Shown here: positions 6,857 through 13,473 of the stretch, in pieces
Numbering within the stretch: position 1 is the first letter of the stretch
Layout of the letters: every line of letters begins with the position of its first letter
From: Candidatus Woesebacteria bacterium
Lineage (GTDB): Bacteria > Patescibacteriota > Microgenomatia > UBA8517 > UBA10165
NCBI GenBank assembly: GCA_002686465.1
Contig: NZCP01000049.1
Span: 1 to 14,256, forward strand
Length of the DNA stretch: 14,256 bases
Reading direction: 5' to 3'
The notes under the pieces: model-generated
What the model was told of the DNA's origin: nothing
The model's database searches: none
The model's input: the letters and a program-made list of their open reading frames with translations, nothing else
Position numbers and translations under genes: made by a program

Positions 6857-6914
6857 TGACTCTTTGGTAAAACAGATAAGTGGTATTATATGAACAGAGC
6901 TCGCGTAGGCCACG

Positions 6915-6937
6915 CTTACGTAAGTAGTATATACTAT
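6915..6937. repeat. Two abutting palindromes containing the right copy of the short repeat
   Basis: CTTACGTAAG (6915-6924) and TAGTATATACTA (6925-6936) are each perfect palindromes and lie directly next to each other. Positions 6920-6937 (GTAAGTAGTATATACTAT) repeat the sequence found after secF at 6375-6389. The site lies a few bases after the stop of the hydrolase gene. Function is unknown. Confidence 0.5.
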
Positions 6938-6941
6938 CCCT

Positions 6942-7517
6942 TTAGTCCTCATTCGACATTTTGAGCAGTTCTTGCAGAACAATTGGAAGTTCAGTGATGT
7001 CATCGTCTCCACTATAATGCTTCATCCCTTTTTGGATTATTGCCTTAGCACCAAGTTTTTCTTTGAATAATTCTGCGTGTTTGATGGGAACAAACGGGTC
7101 ATCTACAGAATGAATGGCTACAAATTTTTTACAGCGACTTTGAATTTTTTTCCAATCAATGGGAGTTGTGAAGAAGGTGGACAACTCCCCCTTATAACCT
7201 TCATATTCTAAATTGTGTCCAAAACCTGCTACCAAGATTGCACCTCCCACTTTTTCATTACTCTTTAATGTTTCTAGATATCTTAGAATTGTAATGCAAC
7301 CTAAACTGTGTCCGACAAAGTATGTGTTTTTATCGGGTTGATCAACCATTTGGGTAAGATATGGGACCCACTTCTTTGCCGTTGGCTTCGCGGCATCAGG
7401 CATTGCAGGGACAACAACTTTAAACCCTCTTTGCTCTAATTCTTTTCTTAACCACGGCCGCCAGGCTTCCTCAGGGGAGCCTTCCCACCCATGAACTAAG
7501 ATCGCTTTTTTATTCAT
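6942..7517 (-). CDS. RBBP9/YdeN-type alpha/beta hydrolase (putative serine esterase)
   Basis: The 191-residue cytosolic protein has the compact RBBP9/YdeN fold. Seen: AILVHGWEGSPEEAWRPWL (5-23), the first strand with the oxyanion-side HGW loop; VVPAMPDAAKPTAKKWV (35-51), the family's P-x-x-x-x-P-x-x-x-W region; FVGHSLGC (67-74) with nucleophile S71; HSVDDPFVP (136-144) with acid D139 or D140; and KGMKHYSGDDD (163-173) with catalytic H167. The triad is therefore complete and an active esterase or amidase is likely, though the substrate is unknown. I chose the ATG at 7517 over one at 7574: the domain starts there, a GGGAGG ribosome site precedes it, and it overlaps the cca stop by only 8 nt. 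It is translationally coupled behind cca. Confidence 0.85.
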   Translation of the reverse strand: MNKKAILVHGWEGSPEEAWRPWLRKELEQRGFKVVVPAMPDAAKPTAKKWVPYLTQMVDQPDKNTYFVGHSLGCITILRYLETLKSNEKVGGAILVAGFGHNLEYEGYKGELSTFFTTPIDWKKIQSRCKKFVAIHSVDDPFVPIKHAELFKEKLGAKAIIQKGMKHYSGDDDITELPIVLQELLKMSNED

Positions 7518-8847
7518 ATTTTTTGATCCTCCCAAGTAGGTACTCCTTGTTATTTTTCTTTTGATCTTTTTCAACCTCGGAAAAGAGTTTGCCTAAGATT
7601 TCACCAACTTTTGGCCCTGATTTAATTCCTAAAGCCTTCATCACATCTTTTCCGTCAACTTTTAGGTCATTGACCGAGAAGGGTTGTTTTTGGACTTCTT
7701 TAATTCGCTTTTTGAACTTCTCAAAACGCCATGAGGTTTCTTTAGCCCCTCCTCCGAGTCGATCTCCGACTCTGAGGTCTAACATGTCTTGGATATTTTC
7801 GCGCCCGACATTTTTTATGAATCTACGTATTGCAGAATCAGTTTGTTTCTCATCGACAACGAATTGATGACGACGGACCAACATCCAAAGTTTGTCTCTG
7901 TCGTGTTTTGAAAAACGAAGACGATCCGCAATAACTTTTGCAATTCTGCTACCTACCACTTCATGGTTATAAAAGGTGATTATTCCGCCCTTTGCTACTC
8001 TTCGGGTTTGAGGTTTCCCAATGTCATGAATCAAGGTTGCAAAACGGACAAGAGGATCGGTTGATGGACAATTTTTTAATGAAAGAAGCGAATGCGTTCC
8101 GACATCGTAAATGTGGTGTCGGCCAGGGCTTTTTTGCTCAACACCAAACCCATCTTCGAATTCTGGAATAATTTGGTGCATGAGACCTGAATTGTGCAGC
8201 ATTGCCATTCCCTCGTAGGGATAGTCTGATGCAAGAATTCTAAAGAGCTCGTCATGAATACGCTCTACCGATACGTGCTTTATTGAATCCGCATGCATTT
8301 TTATTGCCTCAAATGTTGCTTCGGTAATAACAAACCCTAACTCTGCCGCGATTCTTACTGCCCGCATCATTCTCAGTGCATCTTCACGAAATCTTTTAAC
8401 CGGATCTCCAACTGCCTTAATTATTTTTTTCTTTAAGTCTCCCTGCCCTCCGAAAGGATCGGTGAGTTTTTGGCCCTTATCTAAAGCCATAGCGTTGATG
8501 GTGAAGTCACGTCGGGCAAGATCCTCTTTGAGTGTTTTGCCCCATTCGATCTTGTCTGGATGTCGCTTGTCAGAGTAGCCGACTTCTCGGCGGAATGTAG
8601 TTATCTCATAAGGTTTTTTGGAGGACTTGTGCGAAATACCTACTGTGCCGAAACTATTATCATAAAATCCGTCAGGGAAAATTTTTAGGATTTCCTCAGG
8701 AGTAGCATTTGTTGTAAAGTCCCAGTCGGGTGGTTTCCTGCCCATTAGTATATTACGGACTGCCCCGCCTACTATATATACTTCAAACCCTGCCTTCTCA
8801 AATTTGTCTAGGATCTCTACTACATACGGTGGGAGTTTTATTTGCAT
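7510..8847 (-). CDS. cca: CCA-adding tRNA nucleotidyltransferase (class II, with HD domain)
   Basis: This 445-residue cytosolic enzyme adds or repairs the 3' CCA end of tRNAs using CTP and ATP. The class II PolA/CCA head is clear: YIVGGAVRNILMGRKPPDWD (24-43) with the GG motif and catalytic D41/D43; EITTFRRE (81-88); ARRDFTINAMAL (111-122); and RFREDALRMMRAVRIAAELG (152-171), which holds the EDxxR nucleotide-template motif. A metal-dependent HD phosphohydrolase domain follows (RFATLIHDIGKPQT, H274/D275). The tail domain ends near 445. CCA-adding and poly(A)-polymerase paralogues share this head, but the lone copy and complete motif set favour CCA addition. I chose the ATG at 8847 (MQIKLPPYVVEIL) because the ATG upstream at 8892 would add 15 non-conserved residues overlapping the divergent gene. 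Confidence 0.93.
   Translation of the reverse strand: MQIKLPPYVVEILDKFEKAGFEVYIVGGAVRNILMGRKPPDWDFTTNATPEEILKIFPDGFYDNSFGTVGISHKSSKKPYEITTFRREVGYSDKRHPDKIEWGKTLKEDLARRDFTINAMALDKGQKLTDPFGGQGDLKKKIIKAVGDPVKRFREDALRMMRAVRIAAELGFVITEATFEAIKMHADSIKHVSVERIHDELFRILASDYPYEGMAMLHNSGLMHQIIPEFEDGFGVEQKSPGRHHIYDVGTHSLLSLKNCPSTDPLVRFATLIHDIGKPQTRRVAKGGIITFYNHEVVGSRIAKVIADRLRFSKHDRDKLWMLVRRHQFVVDEKQTDSAIRRFIKNVGRENIQDMLDLRVGDRLGGGAKETSWRFEKFKKRIKEVQKQPFSVNDLKVDGKDVMKALGIKSGPKVGEILGKLFSEVEKDQKKNNKEYLLGRIKKYE
7528..7533 (-). promoter_or_regulatory. Strong Shine-Dalgarno for the hydrolase gene
   Basis: GGGAGG lies inside the last codons of cca, 10 nt before the hydrolase ATG at 7517. It is one of the few clear Shine-Dalgarno sequences in the window. 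It decides the hydrolase start and shows that this organism does use such sites for operon-internal genes. Confidence 0.65.
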
Positions 8848-8853
8848 GGTATT

Positions 8854-8859
8854 ATTGTA
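8854..8859 (-). promoter_or_regulatory. Candidate -10 box for cca in a 19-bp divergent intergenic region
   Basis: On the minus strand TACAAT lies exactly 6 nt before the cca ATG (8847), which would place transcription initiation at the start codon. No convincing -35 is seen. The divergent ASCH gene starts only 19 bp away at 8867, with TATTGT at 8853-8858 lying 8 nt before its ATG, so the two promoters would overlap almost completely. Confidence 0.3.
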
Positions 8860-8866
8860 GCGCAGC

Positions 8867-9247
8867 ATGGTGAAAAGTACCACAGAGACCAAACGTGCCG
8901 TGGGGAGTAAAGTACATACTCTAAGGTTCAGAGCTGCTGATCAGGAGATTTTTAGTGCAATCAAAAATGGCAAGAAAAAGGTAGAGACGAGAGCATCATC
9001 TACGAGGTATGAGTCGATTACTAAAGGTGATATATTACGCTTTGTATGTGGAAAGTTGGAGTTTCAAAAGAGAACTAGTGCAGTGAAAAAGTTCGGGTCG
9101 GTAAAGGCAATGCTAAGAGAATATAAACCGATGGAGATAAACCCAAATATTAAAACAGCATCGGAGTTGAAGAAAATGTATAACAGCTTTTCCGGTTATC
9201 GGGAGAAGATAAAGAGGTATGGACTGCTAGCCCTGGAATTAAAATGA
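8867..9247 (+). CDS. ASCH-domain protein
   Basis: This 126-residue protein carries an ASCH (PUA-like, RNA-binding) fold. Seen: HTLRFRAADQEIFSAIKNGKKKVETRA (17-43), matching the strand-helix unit with the G-x-K-x-V-E-x-R signature at about 35-42; ITKGDILRFVCG (51-62), the next strand pair; and a C-terminal helical part with FSGYREKIKRYGLLALEL, the typical ending of ASCH domains. The first 15 residues are a basic, flexible leader. ASCH proteins are predicted RNA-binding factors and a few are amidohydrolases or nucleases; I cannot say which applies. Its TGA stop overlaps the recJ ATG (ATGA), so the two are translationally coupled. It is divergent from cca, another RNA-related gene, across 19 bp. 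Confidence 0.8.
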   Translation: MVKSTTETKRAVGSKVHTLRFRAADQEIFSAIKNGKKKVETRASSTRYESITKGDILRFVCGKLEFQKRTSAVKKFGSVKAMLREYKPMEINPNIKTASELKKMYNSFSGYREKIKRYGLLALELK

Positions 9248-10890
9248 GTGTAACTAATACAAAAGCTTCTAGCGTTGATAAAATAATTGCCACACTTCTT
9301 AAAAACCGTGGGATAAATACGAAAAAAGAAAAGGAAGAATTTTTTAATCCATCTGATCCGAACAAGATAGATAGTAAAGAATTTGGGGTTGACGAAAAAG
9401 AATTGACAAAGGCTGTGATGCGGATTAAAAAGGCAATCGAGAAAAAAGAAAAAATTATTGTCTGGGGGGACTACGACGTTGATGGAATTTGTGCTACAGC
9501 AATTCTTTGGGAAACACTCCATTTTGGACAAGCAAGTTCTCTGCCATATATTCCAAGCCGTTTTAATGAAGGATATGGCTTGAATGAGGAGAGTATAAAA
9601 AAATTGAAGGATGAAAATGAAAATTTGGGACTAATTATTACTGTTGATCACGGTATCACTGCTCATGAAAAGATTAAGTTTGCAAAGAAACTAGGAATCG
9701 ATATTATCGTTGTTGATCATCATGAACCGCTTAAGGCTAAACTGCCAGCAGCAGCTGTAGTCCACACGCAAGAAATTTCTGGAAGCGGTGTGGCATGGGT
9801 TCTTGCTCGGGAACTGGGTAAATCACAAAACATTCCAACAGACCATATCGGTCTTGCAGCCCTTGGCACTGTTGCTGATGTTTTGCCACTGGTTGGTCAT
9901 AATCGCTCAATTGTAGTCTATGGGTTGAGGGAGCTTCGCAAGAGTAACCGTCCAGGCCTTGTTTCACTCTGCAGTGAAGCAGCTATCAACCAGAGGGAAT
10001 TGGGAACGTACCATATTGGATATGTAGTGGGTCCGCGGTTGAATTCAATGGGACGGGTTGAACATGCAATGGATTCGCTTCGACTTATTTGTACAAGAAG
10101 TCCGGGCCGCGCGACAGAGCTTGCCTCAAAAATTGGGAAGACAAATAAGGTACGTCAAGAAAAAACCCAGTTTGCCCTTGGCCATGTGAACGAAAGTTAT
10201 GGATCTGGCTGGTCGAATGGTTCTCTACCAAAGCTTATTTTTGTTCACCATGAATCATACGAAGAAGGAGTGATTGGGATCGTTGCTGGAAAACTTGTTG
10301 ACCAATACCATAGACCATCTATTGTTGCATCTCGTGGAGAAGAAGTCTCAAAAGCTTCTGCTCGATCAATTTCTGGTGTGAATATCGTTGATACAATTCG
10401 CAAAGCTGGCGGGAAAATGCTTGTTAGTGTCGGGGGGCATCCAATGGCTGCCGGTTTTACTGTAAAGACAAAAGATATAGAGGCTCTATCAAAAAAGTTG
10501 TCTGATATTGCCAGTCGCGAGATAACGGATAAGATGGTTGTGCGTAGTACTAGGGTTGATTGTGAGTTGTCTCTTTCCGAGGTCTCAGATGAGTTGTATG
10601 CAGAAATTGTCAAATTCGCACCCTTTGGGTTTGGTAATCCGGAACCCGCATTTAAAACCGATAGAGTCAAAGTTGAAGAAGCCAGATTAGTAGGCAAAGA
10701 CAATGACCATTTGAAAATGGTGCTCAGCTCTTCTGCAGTTTTTCCTGCCATTGCTTTCGGGATGGGAGAGGTTTATCCAAAGCTTAAACAAGATGCCCTT
10801 GTTAATTTAGTTTATTCAATTAAACAAAACGAATGGAATGGTAGAAGAAAATTGGAGTTAGGAATTAAAGATATTAAACTATCTGATTAA
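9244..10890 (+). CDS. recJ: Single-stranded-DNA-specific exonuclease RecJ
   Basis: RecJ degrades single-stranded DNA 5' to 3' in recombination and base-excision or mismatch repair. The 548-residue protein carries the full set of DHH motifs: VWGDYDVDGICA (73-84), ITVDHGI (132-138), IIVVDHHEP (154-162) and GTVADVLPLV (208-217), which bind the catalytic Mn/Mg ions. PRLNSMGRVEHA (264-275) is the inter-motif substrate loop. The DHHA1 domain has VIGIVAGKLVDQYHRPSIV (343-361) and SVGGHPMAAGF (395-405). The OB-fold follows with KFAPFGFGNPEPAF (457-470). It is slightly shorter than E. coli RecJ (577). Its 3' end overlaps a convergent small gene by 17 bp. All catalytic residues I can check are present. 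Confidence 0.95.
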   Translation: MSVTNTKASSVDKIIATLLKNRGINTKKEKEEFFNPSDPNKIDSKEFGVDEKELTKAVMRIKKAIEKKEKIIVWGDYDVDGICATAILWETLHFGQASSLPYIPSRFNEGYGLNEESIKKLKDENENLGLIITVDHGITAHEKIKFAKKLGIDIIVVDHHEPLKAKLPAAAVVHTQEISGSGVAWVLARELGKSQNIPTDHIGLAALGTVADVLPLVGHNRSIVVYGLRELRKSNRPGLVSLCSEAAINQRELGTYHIGYVVGPRLNSMGRVEHAMDSLRLICTRSPGRATELASKIGKTNKVRQEKTQFALGHVNESYGSGWSNGSLPKLIFVHHESYEEGVIGIVAGKLVDQYHRPSIVASRGEEVSKASARSISGVNIVDTIRKAGGKMLVSVGGHPMAAGFTVKTKDIEALSKKLSDIASREITDKMVVRSTRVDCELSLSEVSDELYAEIVKFAPFGFGNPEPAFKTDRVKVEEARLVGKDNDHLKMVLSSSAVFPAIAFGMGEVYPKLKQDALVNLVYSIKQNEWNGRRKLELGIKDIKLSD

Positions 10891-11083
10891 ATCTATTGCT
10901 ATATCTTCCTGGGCCCCTCCGGTGTTCATGTCTGCTGAAATATCCAATAGGGCCCTTGCTTGATAGCTTTCTCATTTGTCCACTAAAGGGTTCATTTTGT
11001 ATGTGGGGTTTTTCGACAGGAGCTTCCTTTATATTTGCAGGTTGGGGGTCATTTCGACGGTCTATGTCAGGAATTCTTTCCAT
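10874..11083 (-). CDS. Small basic hypothetical protein (69 aa)
   Basis: From an ATG at 11083 the minus strand encodes 69 hydrophilic residues rich in Arg, Pro and Glu, with no Cys or Trp and no membrane segment. The N-terminal half is proline-rich and probably disordered (DPQPANIKEAPVEKPHIQNE), and the C-terminal half is basic (KGPIGYFSRHEHRRGPGRYS). The plus-strand reading of the same region is rich in Cys, Trp and Phe with no domain, so this strand is the better candidate. It fills the gap between recJ and aspS, overlaps the recJ stop tail-to-tail by 17 bp, and is divergent from aspS. A possible promoter is TTGACA at 11147-11152 with TACCAT at 11124-11129 (17-bp spacer). Function is unknown; the basic tail hints at nucleic acid or ribosome binding, as inference only. 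Confidence 0.5.
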   Translation of the reverse strand: MERIPDIDRRNDPQPANIKEAPVEKPHIQNEPFSGQMRKLSSKGPIGYFSRHEHRRGPGRYSNRFNQIV

Positions 11084-11123
11084 TTTAGACAACAAAAAAC
11101 CTCTTTCAAGGTTTAGTGCCTAT

Positions 11124-11152
11124 ATGGTAACTGACTGCTTTCTACTTGTCAA
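11124..11152 (-). promoter_or_regulatory. Candidate minus-strand promoter sharing its -35 with aspS
   Basis: TTGACA (11147-11152) and TACCAT (11124-11129) lie 17 bp apart on the minus strand. Transcription would begin near 11117, giving a leader of about 34 nt before the small gene at 11083. The -35 coincides, shifted by one base, with the aspS -35 because CTTGTCAAG (11145-11153) is a near-palindrome. Confidence 0.35.
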
Positions 11153-11174
11153 GACCATCGTTTCAGGCTATTAT
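11146..11174 (+). promoter_or_regulatory. Probable aspS promoter, leaderless
   Basis: TTGTCA (11146-11151), a 17-bp spacer and TATTAT (11169-11174) form the best promoter in the window. The ATG at 11183 follows after 8 nt, so the message would begin at or just before the start codon. This supports the ATG rather than the in-frame GTG at 11180 as the aspS start. Confidence 0.6.
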
Positions 11175-11182
11175 CAAGGGTG

Positions 11183-12556
11183 ATGGAGCGCACGCTTACA
11201 GCTGAGACCACAGAAAAGGTTGGCAAAGAAGTTAAACTAGCTGGTTGGGTCGATACAAAACGCGATCATGGCAAAATGGTTTTTGTTGACCTTCGTGATA
11301 GAGGCGGGATGGTACAAGTTGTTGGGGGATCCGAACTTTCGAGCTTGCGCCCCGAGGATGTTGTTGAGATAGACGGAAAAGTTTCTGAGCGTCCCGAGAA
11401 ACTTGTTAATTCTAAAATTCCTACAGGAAAAGTTGAGGTAAAGGCCTCCAAGGTAAAAGTTTTGGCAAAGGCGAAAGATTTACCTTTTCCAATAGATGAC
11501 GAGGGCAATGACATTGAAGAGTCGTTACGTCTCAAATATAGATATCTTGATCTGAGACGACCCCGTTTGCAGCGGAATCTCAAAGTTCGCCATCAAGTTA
11601 TTCAAAAGATTAGAGATTTCTTAAGTGCACAGGATTTTATCGAGGTAGAAACTCCAACTCTTTCCAAGGCGACCCCTGAGGGTGCACGTGACTTCCTGGT
11701 GCCGTCTCGCTTGCAACCTGGAGAGTTTTACGCTCTACCTCAGTCCCCTCAGCAATACAAGCAGCTTTTACAGGTTGCAGGAATCGAGAGATATTTTCAG
11801 ATTGTAAGATGCTTTAGGGATGAAGATCCAAGGGCTGATAGGGCTTATGGAGAATTCACCCAACTTGATTTAGAGATGTCTTTTACTACTCAGGAGGAGA
11901 TTTTAGAACTCACGGAAGAGCTTTTTATAGAAGTTACGGAGAAGGTTTTGAAAAAGAAAGTTTTTCAAAAACCATTCCCGCGTTTTACTCACGAGGAGGC
12001 TATGAAGAAATTTGGCGCAGACAAATTTGATTTACGAGAGAAAGAAGACAAAGATGTTTTGGCTTTTGCTTGGGTTGTCGACTTTCCTCTCTTTGAAAAA
12101 ACTAAAGATCGTAAAATTGCCCCAAGCCATCATCCTTTTACAGCGCCTAAAGACAAAGATATTCCACTTTTGGATAAAGACCCGATGAAGGCAAAATCTT
12201 GGCAGCACGATCTTGTTTGTAATGGTCTTGAGGTCGGTGGGGGATCTATGAGGATAACAGACCCCGATTTGCAAAAGAAAATATTTAAAATACTCGGACA
12301 CAGCCAGCAAGAAATAGAAGAGAAGTTTAGACACTTACTTGAAGCCTTTAAATATGGTGTTCCCCCACACGGCGGAATAGCGCCTGGCATAGACAGGTTT
12401 TTAATGGCCGCACTTGGTGAATCTTCGGTACGGGAAACCGTCGCCTTTCCTGCGTCGGCGTCGGGCCAGGTGTCTGTTATGGATGCCCCGTCCAAGGTTG
12501 CACCAGAGCTTCTCCGTGAGCTGGGGATTGAAGTTGCTAAAAAGAAAAAAAGCTGA
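11183..12556 (+). CDS. aspS: Aspartate--tRNA ligase, bacterial type lacking the GAD insertion domain
   Basis: This class II synthetase charges tRNA with aspartate in the cytosol. The 457-residue length is well below the usual bacterial 580-600. The N-terminal OB-fold anticodon domain is present (GWVDTKRDHGKMVFVDLRDR, 21-40). Motif 1 includes FIEVETPTLSKATPEGARDF (152-171); motif 2 is YFQIVRCFRDEDPRADR (204-220) followed by EFTQLDLEMSF; motif 3 is GGIAPGIDRFLMA (397-409). DFPLFE (300-305) and APSHHPFTAP (313-322) are bacterial-type active-site signatures. Between FGADKFDLR (277-285) and AFAWVVDF (294-301) only about 8 residues remain where E. coli carries the roughly 130-140-residue GAD domain. 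His29 in RDHG is the residue associated with non-discriminating enzymes. The carboxypeptidase gene starts 2 bp after the stop. Confidence 0.95.
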   Translation: MERTLTAETTEKVGKEVKLAGWVDTKRDHGKMVFVDLRDRGGMVQVVGGSELSSLRPEDVVEIDGKVSERPEKLVNSKIPTGKVEVKASKVKVLAKAKDLPFPIDDEGNDIEESLRLKYRYLDLRRPRLQRNLKVRHQVIQKIRDFLSAQDFIEVETPTLSKATPEGARDFLVPSRLQPGEFYALPQSPQQYKQLLQVAGIERYFQIVRCFRDEDPRADRAYGEFTQLDLEMSFTTQEEILELTEELFIEVTEKVLKKKVFQKPFPRFTHEEAMKKFGADKFDLREKEDKDVLAFAWVVDFPLFEKTKDRKIAPSHHPFTAPKDKDIPLLDKDPMKAKSWQHDLVCNGLEVGGGSMRITDPDLQKKIFKILGHSQQEIEEKFRHLLEAFKYGVPPHGGIAPGIDRFLMAALGESSVRETVAFPASASGQVSVMDAPSKVAPELLRELGIEVAKKKKS

Positions 12557-12558
12557 AG

Positions 12559-13473
12559 ATGACCGCTTTTGTAAAAAATGTTCAAAATCTTCTCCCTCTT
12601 TCTGGGGCCGTTCTTGTACTGATGGTTTTTATGGGATTTGCTTCCCGATTTCATGGGCAGGAAGCAGTTTTATCAGAGGCAACCGCGCAATATCCAATCC
12701 CGACATTTTACGGTGATACACCAGAGCTTCAACTTTCGGCAAGAGGCCTTTATGCGGTAGACCTGAATTCAGGTCGCGTACTTATCTCCAAAAATGCTGA
12801 TCAACCGCTTCTACCTGCTTCAACCGTCAAGATCGCGACTGCACTTGTGTCTCTTGAGCATTATGGACAGGACAGAGTTTTGACGGTGGGTAAAGTGAGC
12901 ACTCCGGGCAACACAATGGGCCTTCGTACTGGCGAACAGATTAGTGTGATTGCTCTTCTCTATGGTCTTCTAGTCCACTCAGGGAATGATGCGGCGGAAG
13001 TATTGGCTGCTAACTATCCTGGGGGAAGGGGTAACTTCGTTGCTGCGATGAATGCTTTGGCTGACCGGGTAGGTCTCACAAAGACTCATTTTATCAATCC
13101 AACGGGTTTTGATGGCTATCTTGAGTTTTCAACTCCTCGTGATCTTGTAACACTTGCTACATATGCGGTTGATAATGCACCGCTTTTTGCAGAAATTGTG
13201 GCAACACCAAAAGTTAGAGTTACCTCGATCGACGGGGGCATCAAACACGATCTTGTGAGCACTAATAAGTTAGTTGGGAAGTCCCTGGGTGTGGTAGGAG
13301 TCAAGACAGGCTCTACTGCACAGTCTGGAGAGTCTTTAGTTACTCTAGTTGAGCGAGATGGTACCAAAATTATGATTGCTATCCTGGGGTCTTCTGATCG
13401 CTTTTCTGATACAGAGACTATTATTAATTGGATCTACGATAACTATACCTGGGGAAACTATTCTGCTCCGTAA
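12559..13473 (+). CDS. D-alanyl-D-alanine carboxypeptidase (peptidase S11 family)
   Basis: A penicillin-binding-protein-type serine peptidase that trims the terminal D-Ala from peptidoglycan stem peptides outside the cytoplasmic membrane. The 304-residue protein has a hydrophobic N-terminal segment (about 10-30), either an uncleaved anchor or a signal peptide. Catalytic motifs are complete: S88-T-V-K91 in PASTVKIATAL, S141-G-N143 in HSGNDAAEVLA, and K249-T-G251 in GVKTGSTAQSG. The fold begins at ARGLYAVDLNSGRVL (61-75). The C-terminal beta-sandwich and amphipathic helix of DacA-type enzymes are absent, so only the catalytic domain is kept. It starts 2 bp after aspS and is probably co-transcribed. 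Its 3' end overlaps the convergent gene by 16 bp. Its presence argues that the cell has a conventional peptidoglycan wall. Confidence 0.92.
   Translation: MTAFVKNVQNLLPLSGAVLVLMVFMGFASRFHGQEAVLSEATAQYPIPTFYGDTPELQLSARGLYAVDLNSGRVLISKNADQPLLPASTVKIATALVSLEHYGQDRVLTVGKVSTPGNTMGLRTGEQISVIALLYGLLVHSGNDAAEVLAANYPGGRGNFVAAMNALADRVGLTKTHFINPTGFDGYLEFSTPRDLVTLATYAVDNAPLFAEIVATPKVRVTSIDGGIKHDLVSTNKLVGKSLGVVGVKTGSTAQSGESLVTLVERDGTKIMIAILGSSDRFSDTETIINWIYDNYTWGNYSAP

Noticed and set aside
6890..6964. Possible 24-codon plus-strand peptide downstream of the 28-bp palindrome
   Set aside because: There is no ribosome binding site, the nearby -10-like TATTAT has no usable -35, and the frame runs through palindromes and the hydrolase stop.
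8848..8892. Longer cca start at the ATG at 8892
   Set aside because: It would add 15 residues without resemblance to the family and overlap the divergent ASCH gene; the ATG at 8847 fits the domain boundary and the -10 box.
11097..11114. Hairpin AAACCT/AGGTTT followed by T residues on the minus strand, a possible attenuator before the small gene
   Set aside because: The stem is only 6 bp and AT-rich, so it is too weak to support as a terminator or attenuator.
10896..11183. Plus-strand frame of 95 codons ahead of aspS
   Set aside because: Its Cys/Trp/Phe-rich translation lacks any domain and covers the probable aspS promoter; the minus-strand small protein is more plausible.
12130..12654. Minus-strand frame of 174 codons across the aspS 3' end
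   Set aside because: Antisense to conserved AspRS motif 3 and the start of the carboxypeptidase gene; its Ser/Pro-rich translation looks like a codon shadow.
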